Assembly: GCA_037439425.1 (NCBI GenBank)
Contig: JBBIWA010000007.1
Location: forward strand, 73,729 to 137,728
Length of the DNA: 64,000 bases
DNA from: JBBIWA01 sp037439425
GTDB lineage: Bacteria > Acidobacteriota > Blastocatellia > RBC074
Reading direction: 5' to 3'
The notes below the pieces were generated by a model that saw only the letters and a program-made list of their open reading frames with translations, did not search any database and was not told where the DNA came from. Below, piece after piece: positions 23,046 to 32,419 of this stretch (positions are counted from its first letter, which is position 1; every line of letters starts with the position of its first letter). A program made the translations under genes and the position numbers.

Positions 23046-23660
23046 AAGCTGCTCTATCACAACTCGTAGTTGACCGCACTTGGAAGTGACCTGAGAGCGC
23101 GCGGCTCAGATCATCGGCCTTGATGCCCTCGAATCGAGAAGCCTTCAGTTCAAAGTCCACAAGAAGCACGGTTATGAATGGGAACACAACTCGTGGTCAC
23201 TTCCCAGCTCCACGCTCTCGCTGGTCTTTTACCTGCTCTAGGTGGGCCGGCGTGTTTAGCGCACCAGTTGTCTGAGGCGCGCTGCTCGGCTCTATCAGAA
23301 GTCTACTGAAGGCCTATCGCGGCGCTCTTTGTGGACGATCTTGAGGGTCGGCTTTTCCAAGATCGTCGTGGTGGGTTCTCGAAGCATTGTTGTTGTGGCA
23401 TTTGAGCGAAGGACCCGACGGCTCTTAATCAGGCGAGACTCCGCTTCTTCGTCGCCACCTTTCTCCCCTCGCTGCGCGGCCCAAGTTTCAATCAGCGGTA
23501 CGGGAGCCCGCTCGCGGGCAAACAAGCTTCCTCGAAGCTGGGGCGGCGGCCGTTTGCTGCCGCTACTATCTAAGATATTCCGCGATCAGTGCGCTATCTG
23601 ACTCAGTAAGGCACACAAGCGGCATGCTCGGGGTTTGCGTTTCGGGCTGAGCGGGAATTG
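23046..23660 (+). pseudogene. Decayed transposase C-terminal segment within a duplicated repeat
   Basis: In one frame from about 23131 the translation reads ESRSLQFKVHKKHGYEWEHNSWSLP then SLVFYLL and a stop; the adjacent frame carries on with ALGGPACLAHQ. This resembles the C-terminal end of DDE transposases with a GYxxEHN motif, but it is frameshifted and lacks the N-terminal half. The whole block is repeated at 63054-63680 with the same frameshift. The plus-strand ORF inside it (LWTILRVGFSKIVVVGSRSI...) is a remnant, not a gene. Confidence 0.5.
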
Positions 23661-23689
23661 CTGGAAACGCCCCGTGCAACGTATTGATC

Positions 23690-23906
23690 GTTTCCCGTTA
23701 CAGGTCAACACCCCTCTTTTTTCCTCCGCCACAAAACCCGCCTGCGCCCGCGTCAATAACTCCACCTCTAATTCCGGCAGGGCTTCTTGCTTAAACTGCT
23801 CCACCGCCGCCTTGATATCTCTCAACCGATTTGCCTTCAATCTCAATTCGTACACCTGCGCCCGCTCACGGTTGATCTCCTGTCCATCATCGTCTTCTAA
23901 AATCAT
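23690..23906 (-). pseudogene. Probable N-terminal remnant of a transposase
   Basis: Open minus-strand frame with MILEDDDGQEINRERAQVYEL, then KAAVEQFKQEALPELEVELL and LTCNGKRSIRCTGRFQ. The pattern (acidic GQxI start, long helix, CNGxR segment) resembles the N-terminal region of ISKra4-like transposases. The frame then runs into the neighbouring repeat DNA, so the catalytic part is missing. An AAAGGAGG lies upstream, followed by ATA rather than ATG. Family assignment is tentative. Confidence 0.35.
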
Positions 23907-24141
23907 CCGGATTCGTGTTATGTTGATGCCTCCTTTCGATTTACCCTTTTGCTCTTGAGGCCTCAACTCTGACCCTGGGCTCCCCAGCTTGTCCAGCCCC
24001 ATCACCGAATTTTTTACAGCAAGAAAAATTTTTAGCCTTGGCTCAAACAAAATCGGGTCGAGCTGCGTCTTGAGTTGATGAGATGGGAATTTGCCCGTGC
24101 TCAAGCGCCTGAGGGCTGAATCACGTCGGCGGAGACAGGGC

Positions 24142-24699
24142 GTGGAAGAAAAAGAGCTCGTTAACCATTTTCTGGCGACCAGAACAGAAGAGGCCTTCTG
24201 CGCCCTATTTGAAGCTCTCTGTGTACGCCTGCGCCGCTATTTCCTGCTGCGGGGATTGACGGTGGCAACGGCTGAAGACCTGACTCAGAATGTTCTGGTG
24301 AAAGTCTATCGGCAGGCTGGAGAGTTGCGCGATACCGAGCATTTTTACGGCTGGTTGTTCGCCACCGCGCGCCACGAGATGATCAGCTATTGGCGGCGAC
24401 AGTCGCAGCTGGAAAAGGTCGAAACAGAACGGTTAAGCCAACGGCACGCTGGCAGTCTCTTCACCGAGCCTGAGGTGATGCCAGCCTTGCATTTGATGGA
24501 CCTGCTCAAAGCGCTCGAACCGGCCGAACGCGATTTGGTGGTTTTGCGCTTCGTTGAAGGACTGAGTTACGAAGAACTGGCGGTGGCACTCAAACTCCCG
24601 CTGGGAACGGTCAAGTGGCGCATCTTCAATGCCAGAAAGAAACTGGCGCGGATGCTGGGCGCGCCTTCGGTGTGCCAGGCGGACTCAAGAGTCAATTAG
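24142..24699 (+). CDS. RNA polymerase ECF sigma factor
   Basis: 185 residues from the GTG at 24142, which has GGAG 8 nt upstream; a TTG at 24091 is the only alternative. Region 2: AFCALFEALCVRLRRYFLLRGLTVATAEDLTQNVLVKVYRQAGEL ... FYGWLFATARHEMISYWRR. Region 4: ALEPAERDLVVLRFVEGLSYEELAVALKLPLGTVKWRIFNARKKLARML. Followed after 19 bp by a small zinc-finger protein, probably its anti-sigma factor, and then a membrane protein. Promoter target unknown; the polysaccharide locus begins 1.9 kb downstream. Confidence 0.88.
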   Translation: MEEKELVNHFLATRTEEAFCALFEALCVRLRRYFLLRGLTVATAEDLTQNVLVKVYRQAGELRDTEHFYGWLFATARHEMISYWRRQSQLEKVETERLSQRHAGSLFTEPEVMPALHLMDLLKALEPAERDLVVLRFVEGLSYEELAVALKLPLGTVKWRIFNARKKLARMLGAPSVCQADSRVN

Positions 24700-24718
24700 C
24701 TTTGCTGGGATAGGCCTT

Positions 24719-25228
24719 ATGAAACATGGGATTTCAGAGCAGGAATGGAACGATTATCTGGATGGCCGAGCGACGGCTGCCGTAAGCTACCGCATCGAAG
24801 CGCACCTGATCGGCTGCCTGGAATGCTGGGAGTTTTATGAACGGCTCTCGTGCGCGACGCAGCAGCTGCTGGCAGCCTGCGAAGAGGCACGCCAGGGTCT
24901 GACGCTCGAAGACCGGCAATTGCACGCGATGCTGCGCGGAGTCTTCTCGCGCCTGAGAACGGAAGGGAGTGCAGGCACGATGCATCCGCAGGTGCAAGGA
25001 CAGTTGCATATGCTGCACTCCGTGTTGGCTCCCTTCTGCGGGACGCAGGCTGCCGCGCGCGCGCTGCAAACAGCCGCGAAAAATTCTCCAGCTCGCTCGC
25101 TAGAACAAGTGACGCTGGATAACTGGGAGCCCTTTCTGGAGAAGTTAAAGGCCATTGCTGCGGCAATGTGCGGCGACACCTTTGCTAATCTGATCTGGGA
25201 AAGAGGGCAACTGCAGGGATCAAACTAA
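24719..25228 (+). CDS. Putative soluble zinc-finger anti-sigma factor
   Basis: 169 residues from the ATG at 24719. N-terminal zf-HC2-like motif with His29, Cys33 and Cys36 (EAHLIGCLECWEFYERL) at the same positions as in the other anti-sigma factor in this window. No transmembrane helix is visible; the C-terminal half is helical with two more Cys residues. Directly after the ECF sigma gene, so most likely it binds that factor in the cytoplasm, perhaps with the membrane protein encoded next. A 30-residue upstream extension in frame overlaps the sigma gene and is rejected. Confidence 0.7.
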   Translation: MKHGISEQEWNDYLDGRATAAVSYRIEAHLIGCLECWEFYERLSCATQQLLAACEEARQGLTLEDRQLHAMLRGVFSRLRTEGSAGTMHPQVQGQLHMLHSVLAPFCGTQAAARALQTAAKNSPARSLEQVTLDNWEPFLEKLKAIAAAMCGDTFANLIWERGQLQGSN

Positions 25229-25253
25229 TTAAGAAGTCTGAAATCCGATCTTT

Positions 25254-26153
25254 ATGCTGGCTGCGCGAATTACCCCTAAAGTTGTCGCCTACGGGCTGGC
25301 GGCCGAGCTGGCGCTGCTGGTAGGGCTATACCTTCCAGCGGCTTTTGGTTGGAGCTCTCGCTTCCGGCTGACTGAGGCTATTGTGATGACCATAGCGGGA
25401 GTGCTGGCCTTTGGCTTTGCGCTCGTGCTCAGCCTGGAGGTCGCAGCCGAATACCGGCAGGCACCTTGGGCGCGGCTGGCCTGGCTACTGCTGGCGGCCA
25501 ATGCCGGGCTGTCGCTGGTGAAAAGGGGGGTGGGCAGTCCGCTCTTTGACTTCGTCAGGGAAGGCTACCGCACAGGGCCGCTGCGCGGCTTGCTGGACAA
25601 TCTGCTGGTAGTGCCAGCTAATCTTTGTTTGCTTGCCGGTCTGCTGGCCATGTGGTGGGGCTTCCATCGGATCGGTCTGGGGTTCCGTGTTGAGCGGCGC
25701 GACCGGGCAGCGATGGCTCTCATTGCTGCGCTGTTTTTGACGCTGCTGCTGTATCGGGAAAATCTCTCGCAGGGGCAATCACCCTATGTACTCAGCCGGA
25801 TGCTACAACCGCTGGGGCTGGCGCTGCTGGGAGTGATTTCAGCCTTCGGTCTAGTGCTGCATCGCTACGCTGTGCAGATGGGTGATGGGCAGTTAGCTAG
25901 GGTGATGCGCTGGCTGATGTTTTATGTACTCTTGCGTGGCGTGTTGGTGTTCTCGCGCGGACTACTCAGTCCCCAGCTTCCGTTACTGCTCGATTCTTCA
26001 TCAGACCTGGATGAATGGGCTTTAGATCTCTTGTGGCAAGTAGTGCACTGGGCTTTGGCAATGGCGACGGCTTACCGGGCTCAACTGACCGTGAGCGCCG
26101 CAGCGCAACTTAAGCAGTTGCGAGCCACCAAAGCAGAGATTGTTCCTGTCTGA
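25254..26153 (+). CDS. Polytopic membrane protein, function unknown
   Basis: 299 residues with about seven hydrophobic spans (for example VVAYGLAAELALLVGLYLP, VMTIAGVLAFGFALVLSL, LVVPANLCLLAGLLAMWWG, AAMALIAALFLTLLLY, LGLALLGVISAFGLVL). No catalytic motif or known family is recognised. SD is weak. It follows the ECF sigma and zinc-finger genes by 25 bp and is probably co-transcribed, so it may take part in sensing at the membrane (inference). Confidence 0.6.
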   Translation: MLAARITPKVVAYGLAAELALLVGLYLPAAFGWSSRFRLTEAIVMTIAGVLAFGFALVLSLEVAAEYRQAPWARLAWLLLAANAGLSLVKRGVGSPLFDFVREGYRTGPLRGLLDNLLVVPANLCLLAGLLAMWWGFHRIGLGFRVERRDRAAMALIAALFLTLLLYRENLSQGQSPYVLSRMLQPLGLALLGVISAFGLVLHRYAVQMGDGQLARVMRWLMFYVLLRGVLVFSRGLLSPQLPLLLDSSSDLDEWALDLLWQVVHWALAMATAYRAQLTVSAAAQLKQLRATKAEIVPV

Positions 26154-26576
26154 AGTTGCTTCCGCATTCAGGGGGCAAAGGACGAATCTCGACTCTGAGA
26201 TTCGCCATTCGCAATTCACAATTTCGATCACTACACTGAAACCTGCCGCGCCGGGTCGAACATAGCGGACGTGCTAGACATGCACGTGAAACAGGTCTCG
26301 TTTTGGGTAGTGGCTACATCGGGACGTAAAACAATGAACCTACGAAGCTCACCAGGTGCACGCACTCGCTCTCTCCTTTTGCGCGCGCTCTTTGTGCCCT
26401 GCTTAGCGTGGTTCATTATCCCAGGAGTTGTTCAAGTCGCTCGTGCGATGCGGGGAGGAAACAACCGCTCTGGGTACGCACGCTTGCGAGCGTGCCTAGT
26501 CTGAAGATGACGGCTCGCTTAATGGAAATAGGCACGCAAGGCGTGCGCTCCCGGGGATTTTCTCAGGAGGGCAGAT
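26154..26576 (+). other. Intergenic region with family C hairpins and repeat-borne leader
   Basis: About 420 bp. A short open frame (26271-26504) contains a signal-like hydrophobic stretch (LLLRALFVPCLAWFIIPGVV) but runs into hairpin repeat GCACGCTTGCGAGCGTGC at 26478-26495, so it is probably a decayed gene start. A second hairpin GCACGCAAGGCGTGC at 26532-26546 is fused to GGGGATTTTCTCAGGAGG, which provides the SD of the TonB receptor gene. Confidence 0.5.
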
Positions 26577-29500
26577 ATGAATTCACGGATCAGCAAAGCA
26601 GCAAGGTTATGTGTGTTCCTGGGATTGGCTCTCTTCTTCCCGACCTCTCTGACGGCGCAAGAAGCGCGCGGTACTATCACAGGCACGGTCAGAGATGCGG
26701 GCAAGGCAGTCATTCCAGGAGCCTCAGTGAAAATCATCAATGTCGCGATGGGGACGGTCACTTCGGTGGTGACTAATGAAGCGGGTCTGTTCCAAGCGCC
26801 TTATCTCTTGCCCGGGAGTTACCAGGTGTTAGTCGAGGTGAGCGGATTCAAGAAGTACGTCCGGGACGGGATCGTGCTGCGGGTCAATGACACAATCGAG
26901 CTGGAGATTGAGCTGGAAGTGGGGGCGGTAGATCAGTCAATCACAGTCACGGCGGATGCTCCGGTGCTGGAGACGGCCACTGCTTCGATGGGGCAGGTGG
27001 TGGACTCGCGACGCATCGCAGAGTTGCCGATTGCGCACGGCGATCCATTCAAGCTCATCGGCCTGGCGGGTGGAGTAGCCTTCACGCGCGATCCGCGGCT
27101 CGACCGTCCGTTTGAGCCGACCCATATCGTCGGTTACACGATTGATGGGACGCGCGCCAATCGCAGCGATATCACGATTGACGGTGTGCCGAGCACAGCC
27201 ACGGCGAACGCCGGTGAAGTCATCGCCTCCTTCGTTCCACCTCAAGACCTGGTGCAGGAGTTTAAGGTCCAGACGGCGACCTTCGACGCCAGCTTCGGCA
27301 ATACTGAAGGCGGGGTCACCAATCTGAGCATCAAGTCAGGCACGAATGCCTTTCACGGCACGGCTTACTGGACGGAGATGGTGCCGGGTCTGTTTGCCAA
27401 TGACTTTTTTGCTAACGCCAATAACATTCCCCGCACCGATTTCAGCTACACCCGCTGGGGCGGCACCCTCGGTGGTCCAGTGTGGATCCCCAAACTTTAC
27501 CACGGTCGAAACAGGACCTTCTTCATGTATGGTATTGAAGGCATCCCGGAAGCGCGTCCGCGCAACAACGGTGTGCCAACAGTACCGACTGAGAAGATGA
27601 AGCAAGGGGATTTTTCTGAACTGCTGGCACTGGGGCCGCAGTACCAGATCTACAACCCGTTCACGCGGCGCGCCGTGGGTGGCGGCCGCTTCGAGCAAGA
27701 CCCGTTTCCGGGCAATATCATCCCGCCCAACTTGATCAATCCCGTTGCCCGGAAGATCGTAGATCTCTACTTCCCGAAGCCATTGACGGCTGGCAATCCC
27801 GATGGCACAGGCAATTTCCAGAATCCGAGCCTGAAGGAGAATATCAAGTATCTGTCAAATACGATCCGCATAGACCATGTAGTGAGCGAGAAGCTGAGAA
27901 TCTTCTCCCGCGCCAGTTGGTATGATCGTGATAGCGATTACAACAACTACTTTGGCAACATCGCCACGGGGCAGACCTTTTTGTTTCGCTCGCGTCAAGG
28001 CACCTTTGATAGCGTCTACACCTTCAACACGACGACGGTGCTGAACCTGAGATACGGCTACAACCGGTTTATCCGCGGCAGCGATTCCAATCCCGGCAAT
28101 CACGGTCTGGATCTGACCAGCTTGGGCTTCCCGGCTTACTACAACGATCTGATCCCGAAAGATATTCGACGCTTCCCGCGCTTGAACATCACCGGATACC
28201 AGGGTACAGCTGTCGGCGGCGAGTTCAGACCTAATGACACTCACTCCTTTGGTGCTACGCTGAATAAAGTGGCTGGCCGGCATTCGCTCAAAGTCGGGAT
28301 GGAGTTCCGCGTCTACCGTGAGACCAATCGCTTTTTCGGCAATGACCAGACCGGCACCTTCAATTTCGACGCGACGTGGACGCGCGGGCCGCGCGACAAT
28401 TCACCTACAGCACCGGGCAGCCTGGGCCAATCGTTTGCGGCGTTTCTGCTGGGGCTGCCGAGTTCAGGTTCTGTTGTGCGGGCAGCGGACTATGCCGAAC
28501 AGTCCACTACCTGGGGGCTGTTTGTGCACAATGACTGGAGAGTCAATTCGCGGTTGACGCTCAATCTCGGCTTGCGCTGGGAGCTGGAAGGTGCGCTCAC
28601 CGAGCGCTACAACCGCAGCGTGCGCGGCTTCGATTTCAACGCCATCCAGTCTATTGAGGCAGCCGCACAAGCCAAGTACGCAGCTAATCCCACCCCTGAG
28701 ATTCCAGCTTCGCAGTTCCGCGTGCGCGGTGGACTGACCTTCGCAGGTGTGAACGGTGAGCCACGCGAGTTGTATGAAGTCCCGAAGAAGAACTTCATGC
28801 CGCGCCTCGGCTTCGCTTTCAAGCTGACCGAAAAGACCGTGCTGCGCGGCGGTTATGGCATCTTCTTTGGCTTTCTCGGCCAGCGTCGCGGCGATGTGAT
28901 CCAGAGTGGGTTCAGCGCCACCACTCCGCTCACCGTCACGCTCAACAATGGATTGACCTTTATTGAGACTTTGTCTAACCCCTTCCAGAACGGGATCCAG
29001 CAGCCAAAGGGGGCGGCAGACGGCATTCAAACCTTCCTCGGTCAGAGCATCACCTTCTTCAACCCCAAACCGCTCTCACCCTATATGCAGCGGTGGCAAC
29101 TCGGACTGCAGCGTGAACTGGGCTGGGGATTTGTAACCGAGATCGCCTACGTGGGCAATCGCGGGACACACCTCGAATTCACGCGCAACCTGAATGCGAC
29201 CCCGATTCAGTACCTGAGCACCAAGCCGACGCGTGATCAGGAGAGGATCAATTACTTGTCGCAGAATGTTCCCAATCCGTTCGCCGGGTTGATGCCAGCT
29301 ACTGCGGGTTCAGTCTTCAGATCGAGCACCATTGCGCGCGAACGGTTGCTCCGCCCCTATCCGCACTTCGACGCGGTCAACACGACGAGCAATCAAGGGT
29401 ACTCCTGGTACCACGCGCTGCAACTGGATCTGCACCGGAGATTCTCCAGGGGCTACACGGTGGGCGTCAATTACACCTTCTCGAAGTTCATGCAGGCCAC

Positions 29501-30095
29501 CGAGCTATTGAACGCGGGCGATCCGCTGCCGACCGAAGTGATCTCGGATATGGATCGTCCGCACCGGTTGACGGTGAGCGGGATCTACGAGTTGCCGTTC
29601 GGCAAGGGGCGCCGCTTTGGAGCCAATACCAATGCTGTGGCCTCGCGCATCATCAGCGGCTGGCAGATACAGGGTATCTACGCTTTTCAGAGCGGAGCAC
29701 CGATTAGCTGGGGCAACATCATCTTTACTGGAAACTTGAAGGATATTCGACTCCCCGGTGATCAGCAGACGGTCGAGCGCTGGTTCAACACGGACGCCGG
29801 ATTCAATAAGGTCTCGGCGCAACAGCTCGGCAGTAATGTGCGAACCTTCCCGTTGCGCTTTGGCTTTCTGCGCACTGATAAAGTCAACAACTATGACCTC
29901 TCAGTGATCAAGAATACGGAGATTACGGAAGGCAAAAACCTGCAGTTCCGGGCCGAGTTCCTGAATGCCTTTAATCATCCGTTGTTCGGGGCACCGAACA
30001 CGAATGTGACCCAGGCTTCCTTCGGCAGGATCACCGCTTCCAATCAGGCGAACTACCCACGGCGCATTCAGTTGACCTTGAAATTCCTCTTCTGA
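26577..30095 (+). CDS. Oar-like TonB-dependent receptor with carboxypeptidase regulatory domain
   Basis: 1172-residue outer-membrane receptor. Signal peptide (1-28, ending SLTAQ), carboxypeptidase-regulatory-like domain (about 30-115: GTITGTVRDAGKAVIPGASVKIINVAMGT), plug domain (about 120-260, with YTIDGTRANRSDITIDGVPSTATANAGEV) and a barrel ending LKFLF. A start 10 nt after CAGGAGG is clear. It heads the polysaccharide locus and is therefore likely to bind or import oligosaccharides, perhaps pectin fragments (inference from neighbours). Only about 30% of residues look shared by eye with the other receptor in the window, so they are not recent duplicates. Confidence 0.9.
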   Translation: MNSRISKAARLCVFLGLALFFPTSLTAQEARGTITGTVRDAGKAVIPGASVKIINVAMGTVTSVVTNEAGLFQAPYLLPGSYQVLVEVSGFKKYVRDGIVLRVNDTIELEIELEVGAVDQSITVTADAPVLETATASMGQVVDSRRIAELPIAHGDPFKLIGLAGGVAFTRDPRLDRPFEPTHIVGYTIDGTRANRSDITIDGVPSTATANAGEVIASFVPPQDLVQEFKVQTATFDASFGNTEGGVTNLSIKSGTNAFHGTAYWTEMVPGLFANDFFANANNIPRTDFSYTRWGGTLGGPVWIPKLYHGRNRTFFMYGIEGIPEARPRNNGVPTVPTEKMKQGDFSELLALGPQYQIYNPFTRRAVGGGRFEQDPFPGNIIPPNLINPVARKIVDLYFPKPLTAGNPDGTGNFQNPSLKENIKYLSNTIRIDHVVSEKLRIFSRASWYDRDSDYNNYFGNIATGQTFLFRSRQGTFDSVYTFNTTTVLNLRYGYNRFIRGSDSNPGNHGLDLTSLGFPAYYNDLIPKDIRRFPRLNITGYQGTAVGGEFRPNDTHSFGATLNKVAGRHSLKVGMEFRVYRETNRFFGNDQTGTFNFDATWTRGPRDNSPTAPGSLGQSFAAFLLGLPSSGSVVRAADYAEQSTTWGLFVHNDWRVNSRLTLNLGLRWELEGALTERYNRSVRGFDFNAIQSIEAAAQAKYAANPTPEIPASQFRVRGGLTFAGVNGEPRELYEVPKKNFMPRLGFAFKLTEKTVLRGGYGIFFGFLGQRRGDVIQSGFSATTPLTVTLNNGLTFIETLSNPFQNGIQQPKGAADGIQTFLGQSITFFNPKPLSPYMQRWQLGLQRELGWGFVTEIAYVGNRGTHLEFTRNLNATPIQYLSTKPTRDQERINYLSQNVPNPFAGLMPATAGSVFRSSTIARERLLRPYPHFDAVNTTSNQGYSWYHALQLDLHRRFSRGYTVGVNYTFSKFMQATELLNAGDPLPTEVISDMDRPHRLTVSGIYELPFGKGRRFGANTNAVASRIISGWQIQGIYAFQSGAPISWGNIIFTGNLKDIRLPGDQQTVERWFNTDAGFNKVSAQQLGSNVRTFPLRFGFLRTDKVNNYDLSVIKNTEITEGKNLQFRAEFLNAFNHPLFGAPNTNVTQASFGRITASNQANYPRRIQLTLKFLF

Positions 30096-30317
30096 GTGCA
30101 CCGTGCCGTAGCTCAAACAAGGGCAGGGAGTTTATTAGCCGGGCGCTACCATGTCGTCACGGGCGATGCCCTGAAAAGATGAAAACCTGGGAGCGCACGC
30201 TTCTAGCGTGCTTGGTCTCTGGTAAAGATCTGCTTGAGGAAGACAGGCAGGCAAGGATGCGTGCACTCCCAGAAAAGGATGCGTGCGTAGCCAGGGATTT
30301 TCTGCGGGAGTAACTCC
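30096..30317 (+). repeat. Family C hairpins and repeat-borne leader before the GH43-PL10 gene
   Basis: Contains GCGCACGCTTCTAGCGTGC near 30190 and GGATGCGTGCGTAGCCAGGGATTTTCTGCGGGAG-type sequence at 30277-30310, whose last bases are the SD of the next gene. The same leader type lies at 26532-26570 and 39649-39690. Confidence 0.7.
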
Positions 30318-32294
30318 TTGAAAACAGAGATGCGAAATCTGTTCTCCAGTCTTCTGATCACCCTGCTCGTGTTACTTGTTTGTCTGTCACATCCACGAGC
30401 GCAGCAGAAGAAGCAGACCACTACAAAACCGAATTATCTCTTTGCCTATTTCAAAAACAACGGTGAAGACGGACTGCACCTTGCCTACAGTCACGATGGG
30501 CTGAGATGGGAAGCGCTCAATGATGACCAGCCTTACCTGACACCGCTGGTCGGGAGTCAAAAGCTGATGCGCGATCCGTGCATCCTGCTGGGACCGGACG
30601 GAATATTTCATATGGTCTGGACGACAGGCTGGCGCGGGCAGGACATCGGCATCGCGCATTCTAAAGACCTGATTCGCTGGTCGGAGCAAAAAGCTCTTCC
30701 CGTGATGGCGCACGAGCCAGCAGCACTGAATTGCTGGGCTCCGGAAATCTTTTACGATGACCAGCAGAAGCAATATCTAATCTTCTGGGCGACGACCATC
30801 CCCGGACGCTTTCCCGCCACAGAGACTTCAGGCGATAATGGACTAAACCGTCGCATCTACTATGTCACGACGAAGGATTTCGTGCATTACAGCAAAGCTG
30901 CCTTGCTTTATGACGATGGTTTCAATGTGATTGATGCAACGATCGTAAAGCAGGGGCGCCAGTACGTGATGATCCTCAAGGACGAGACCCAAAATCCGGT
31001 GAAAAAGCATCTGCGCCTGGCCGTAAGCGACAAAGCTACAGGACCATACAGCAAGGCTTCGGTGGCGTTCACGCCCAATTGGGTCGAAACTCCGACGGCT
31101 ATCAAGATCAAGAATGAGTGGCTGGTCTATTTCGATATGTACCGCGACCGGCGTTACGGTGCGGTCAAAACGAGCGATTGGCAGAACTGGGAACTGGTGA
31201 CAGATCATCTCGTCATGCCGCCGGGCGCGCGGCACGGAACGGTCTTCACGATCTCAGATGAGGTGTTCGCCCGATTACGACTCCGCTGGGCAGATTGCCT
31301 CGCGCAGGAACCGGAATGGTATAGCAGCGATGAAGCGCTGCGCATTGCCGACAATCTTCTGCTTTATCAGCGCGACAGCGGCGGTTGGCCGAAGAACGTG
31401 GAGATGGCCACTGTGCTCAGCGAGCAACGGAAAACAGAGATCGCTCGCCAGAAGAGTAGAACTGATTGCACTATTGACAATGGCGCTACCTGGAAACAGA
31501 TACAGTTTCTGGCGCGCGTCCTGAAGGCCTCAAAACAGGCGATCGGTCTTGAGCGGTTCAAAACCTCCTTTCTCAGGGGGCTAGATTACTTGCTCCAGGC
31601 GCAGTACGACAATGGCGGCTGGCCGCAGTTTTATCCTAACCCGCGCGGCTATGAAAAACACATCACCTTTAATGACGACGCCATGATCGGTGTGATGAAT
31701 CTGCTGCGCGAAGTGGCGCGCCGCAGTTCACTCTATGAGTTTGTTGATGAAGCGCGCCGCCAGCAAGCTGACAGAGCCGTGCAGAAAGGCATCGAGTGCA
31801 TCTTGCGAACCCAGGTCGTTGTGGACGGCCAGCGCACTGTCTGGTGCGCGCAACACGATGAAGTCACGCTCGCGCCGCGGGCGGCGCGCAGCTATGAAAA
31901 AGCCTCTCTCAGCGGCAGTGAGAGCGTTGGCATCGTCCGTTTTCTGATGGGCATTGAAAAGCCTTCACTGCAAATCATCGAGGCGATTGAAGCTGCCATC
32001 GCCTGGTTCGCACAAACAAAGCTCACCGGGATCAAAGTCATCGCAAAGCCTGACGCTTCTATGCCGAGAGGCTATGATCGGGTCGTGGTGGCCGATCCGC
32101 AGGCACCGCCGCTGTGGGCGCGCTTTTACGAGATCGGCACCAATCGCCCGATCTTTTCCGGGCGTGATGGCGTGACCAGATATTCGCTAGCTGAAATCGA
32201 ACCCGAGCGGCGCACCGGATACGCCTGGTACACCGATGCGCCTGCTGCGTTGCTGCAGAAAGATTATCCTGCTTGGCTGCGGAGGCGGCGCTGA
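30318..32294 (+). CDS. Secreted GH43-like / PL10 pectate lyase fusion
   Basis: 658 residues. Signal peptide (about 1-28) and two catalytic-type modules. Residues about 38-315 are a five-bladed propeller of the GH43/GH32-like arabinosidase type (LRWEALNDDQPYL, RDPCILLGPDGIFHMVWTTGW, WAPEIFYDDQQKQYLIFWATT). Residues about 325-655 are a PL10 pectate lyase (QRDSGGWPKNVEM, TCTIDNGATWKQIQFL-like segment, YDNGGWPQFYP, FNDDAMIGVMN, WCAQHDEVTL, RFYEIGTNRPIFSGRDG). The combination attacks arabinan-decorated pectin. The start is TTG at 30318 with GGGAG 7 nt upstream; the ATG four codons in lies too far from the SD. Confidence 0.85.
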   Translation: MKTEMRNLFSSLLITLLVLLVCLSHPRAQQKKQTTTKPNYLFAYFKNNGEDGLHLAYSHDGLRWEALNDDQPYLTPLVGSQKLMRDPCILLGPDGIFHMVWTTGWRGQDIGIAHSKDLIRWSEQKALPVMAHEPAALNCWAPEIFYDDQQKQYLIFWATTIPGRFPATETSGDNGLNRRIYYVTTKDFVHYSKAALLYDDGFNVIDATIVKQGRQYVMILKDETQNPVKKHLRLAVSDKATGPYSKASVAFTPNWVETPTAIKIKNEWLVYFDMYRDRRYGAVKTSDWQNWELVTDHLVMPPGARHGTVFTISDEVFARLRLRWADCLAQEPEWYSSDEALRIADNLLLYQRDSGGWPKNVEMATVLSEQRKTEIARQKSRTDCTIDNGATWKQIQFLARVLKASKQAIGLERFKTSFLRGLDYLLQAQYDNGGWPQFYPNPRGYEKHITFNDDAMIGVMNLLREVARRSSLYEFVDEARRQQADRAVQKGIECILRTQVVVDGQRTVWCAQHDEVTLAPRAARSYEKASLSGSESVGIVRFLMGIEKPSLQIIEAIEAAIAWFAQTKLTGIKVIAKPDASMPRGYDRVVVADPQAPPLWARFYEIGTNRPIFSGRDGVTRYSLAEIEPERRTGYAWYTDAPAALLQKDYPAWLRRRR

Positions 32295-32419
32295 AGTGCC
32301 CGCGCGAGCGTATCATGCGCTCTATAGAGTTCAGAAAAATGAACCGCGACCGGCGAAGATCGTGAAGAGAGAATCACTGACCATGCAGGGTGGTTCTTTC
32401 CTTCCTTCGTGGTGAAAAC

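Noticed and set aside
23329..23601. Stand-alone plus-strand gene of 90 aa
   Set aside because: It is part of the decayed transposase repeat, with frameshifts and no SD.
24091..24141. TTG start of the second ECF sigma gene
   Set aside because: The GTG at 24142 has a properly spaced GGAG and the family match begins after it.
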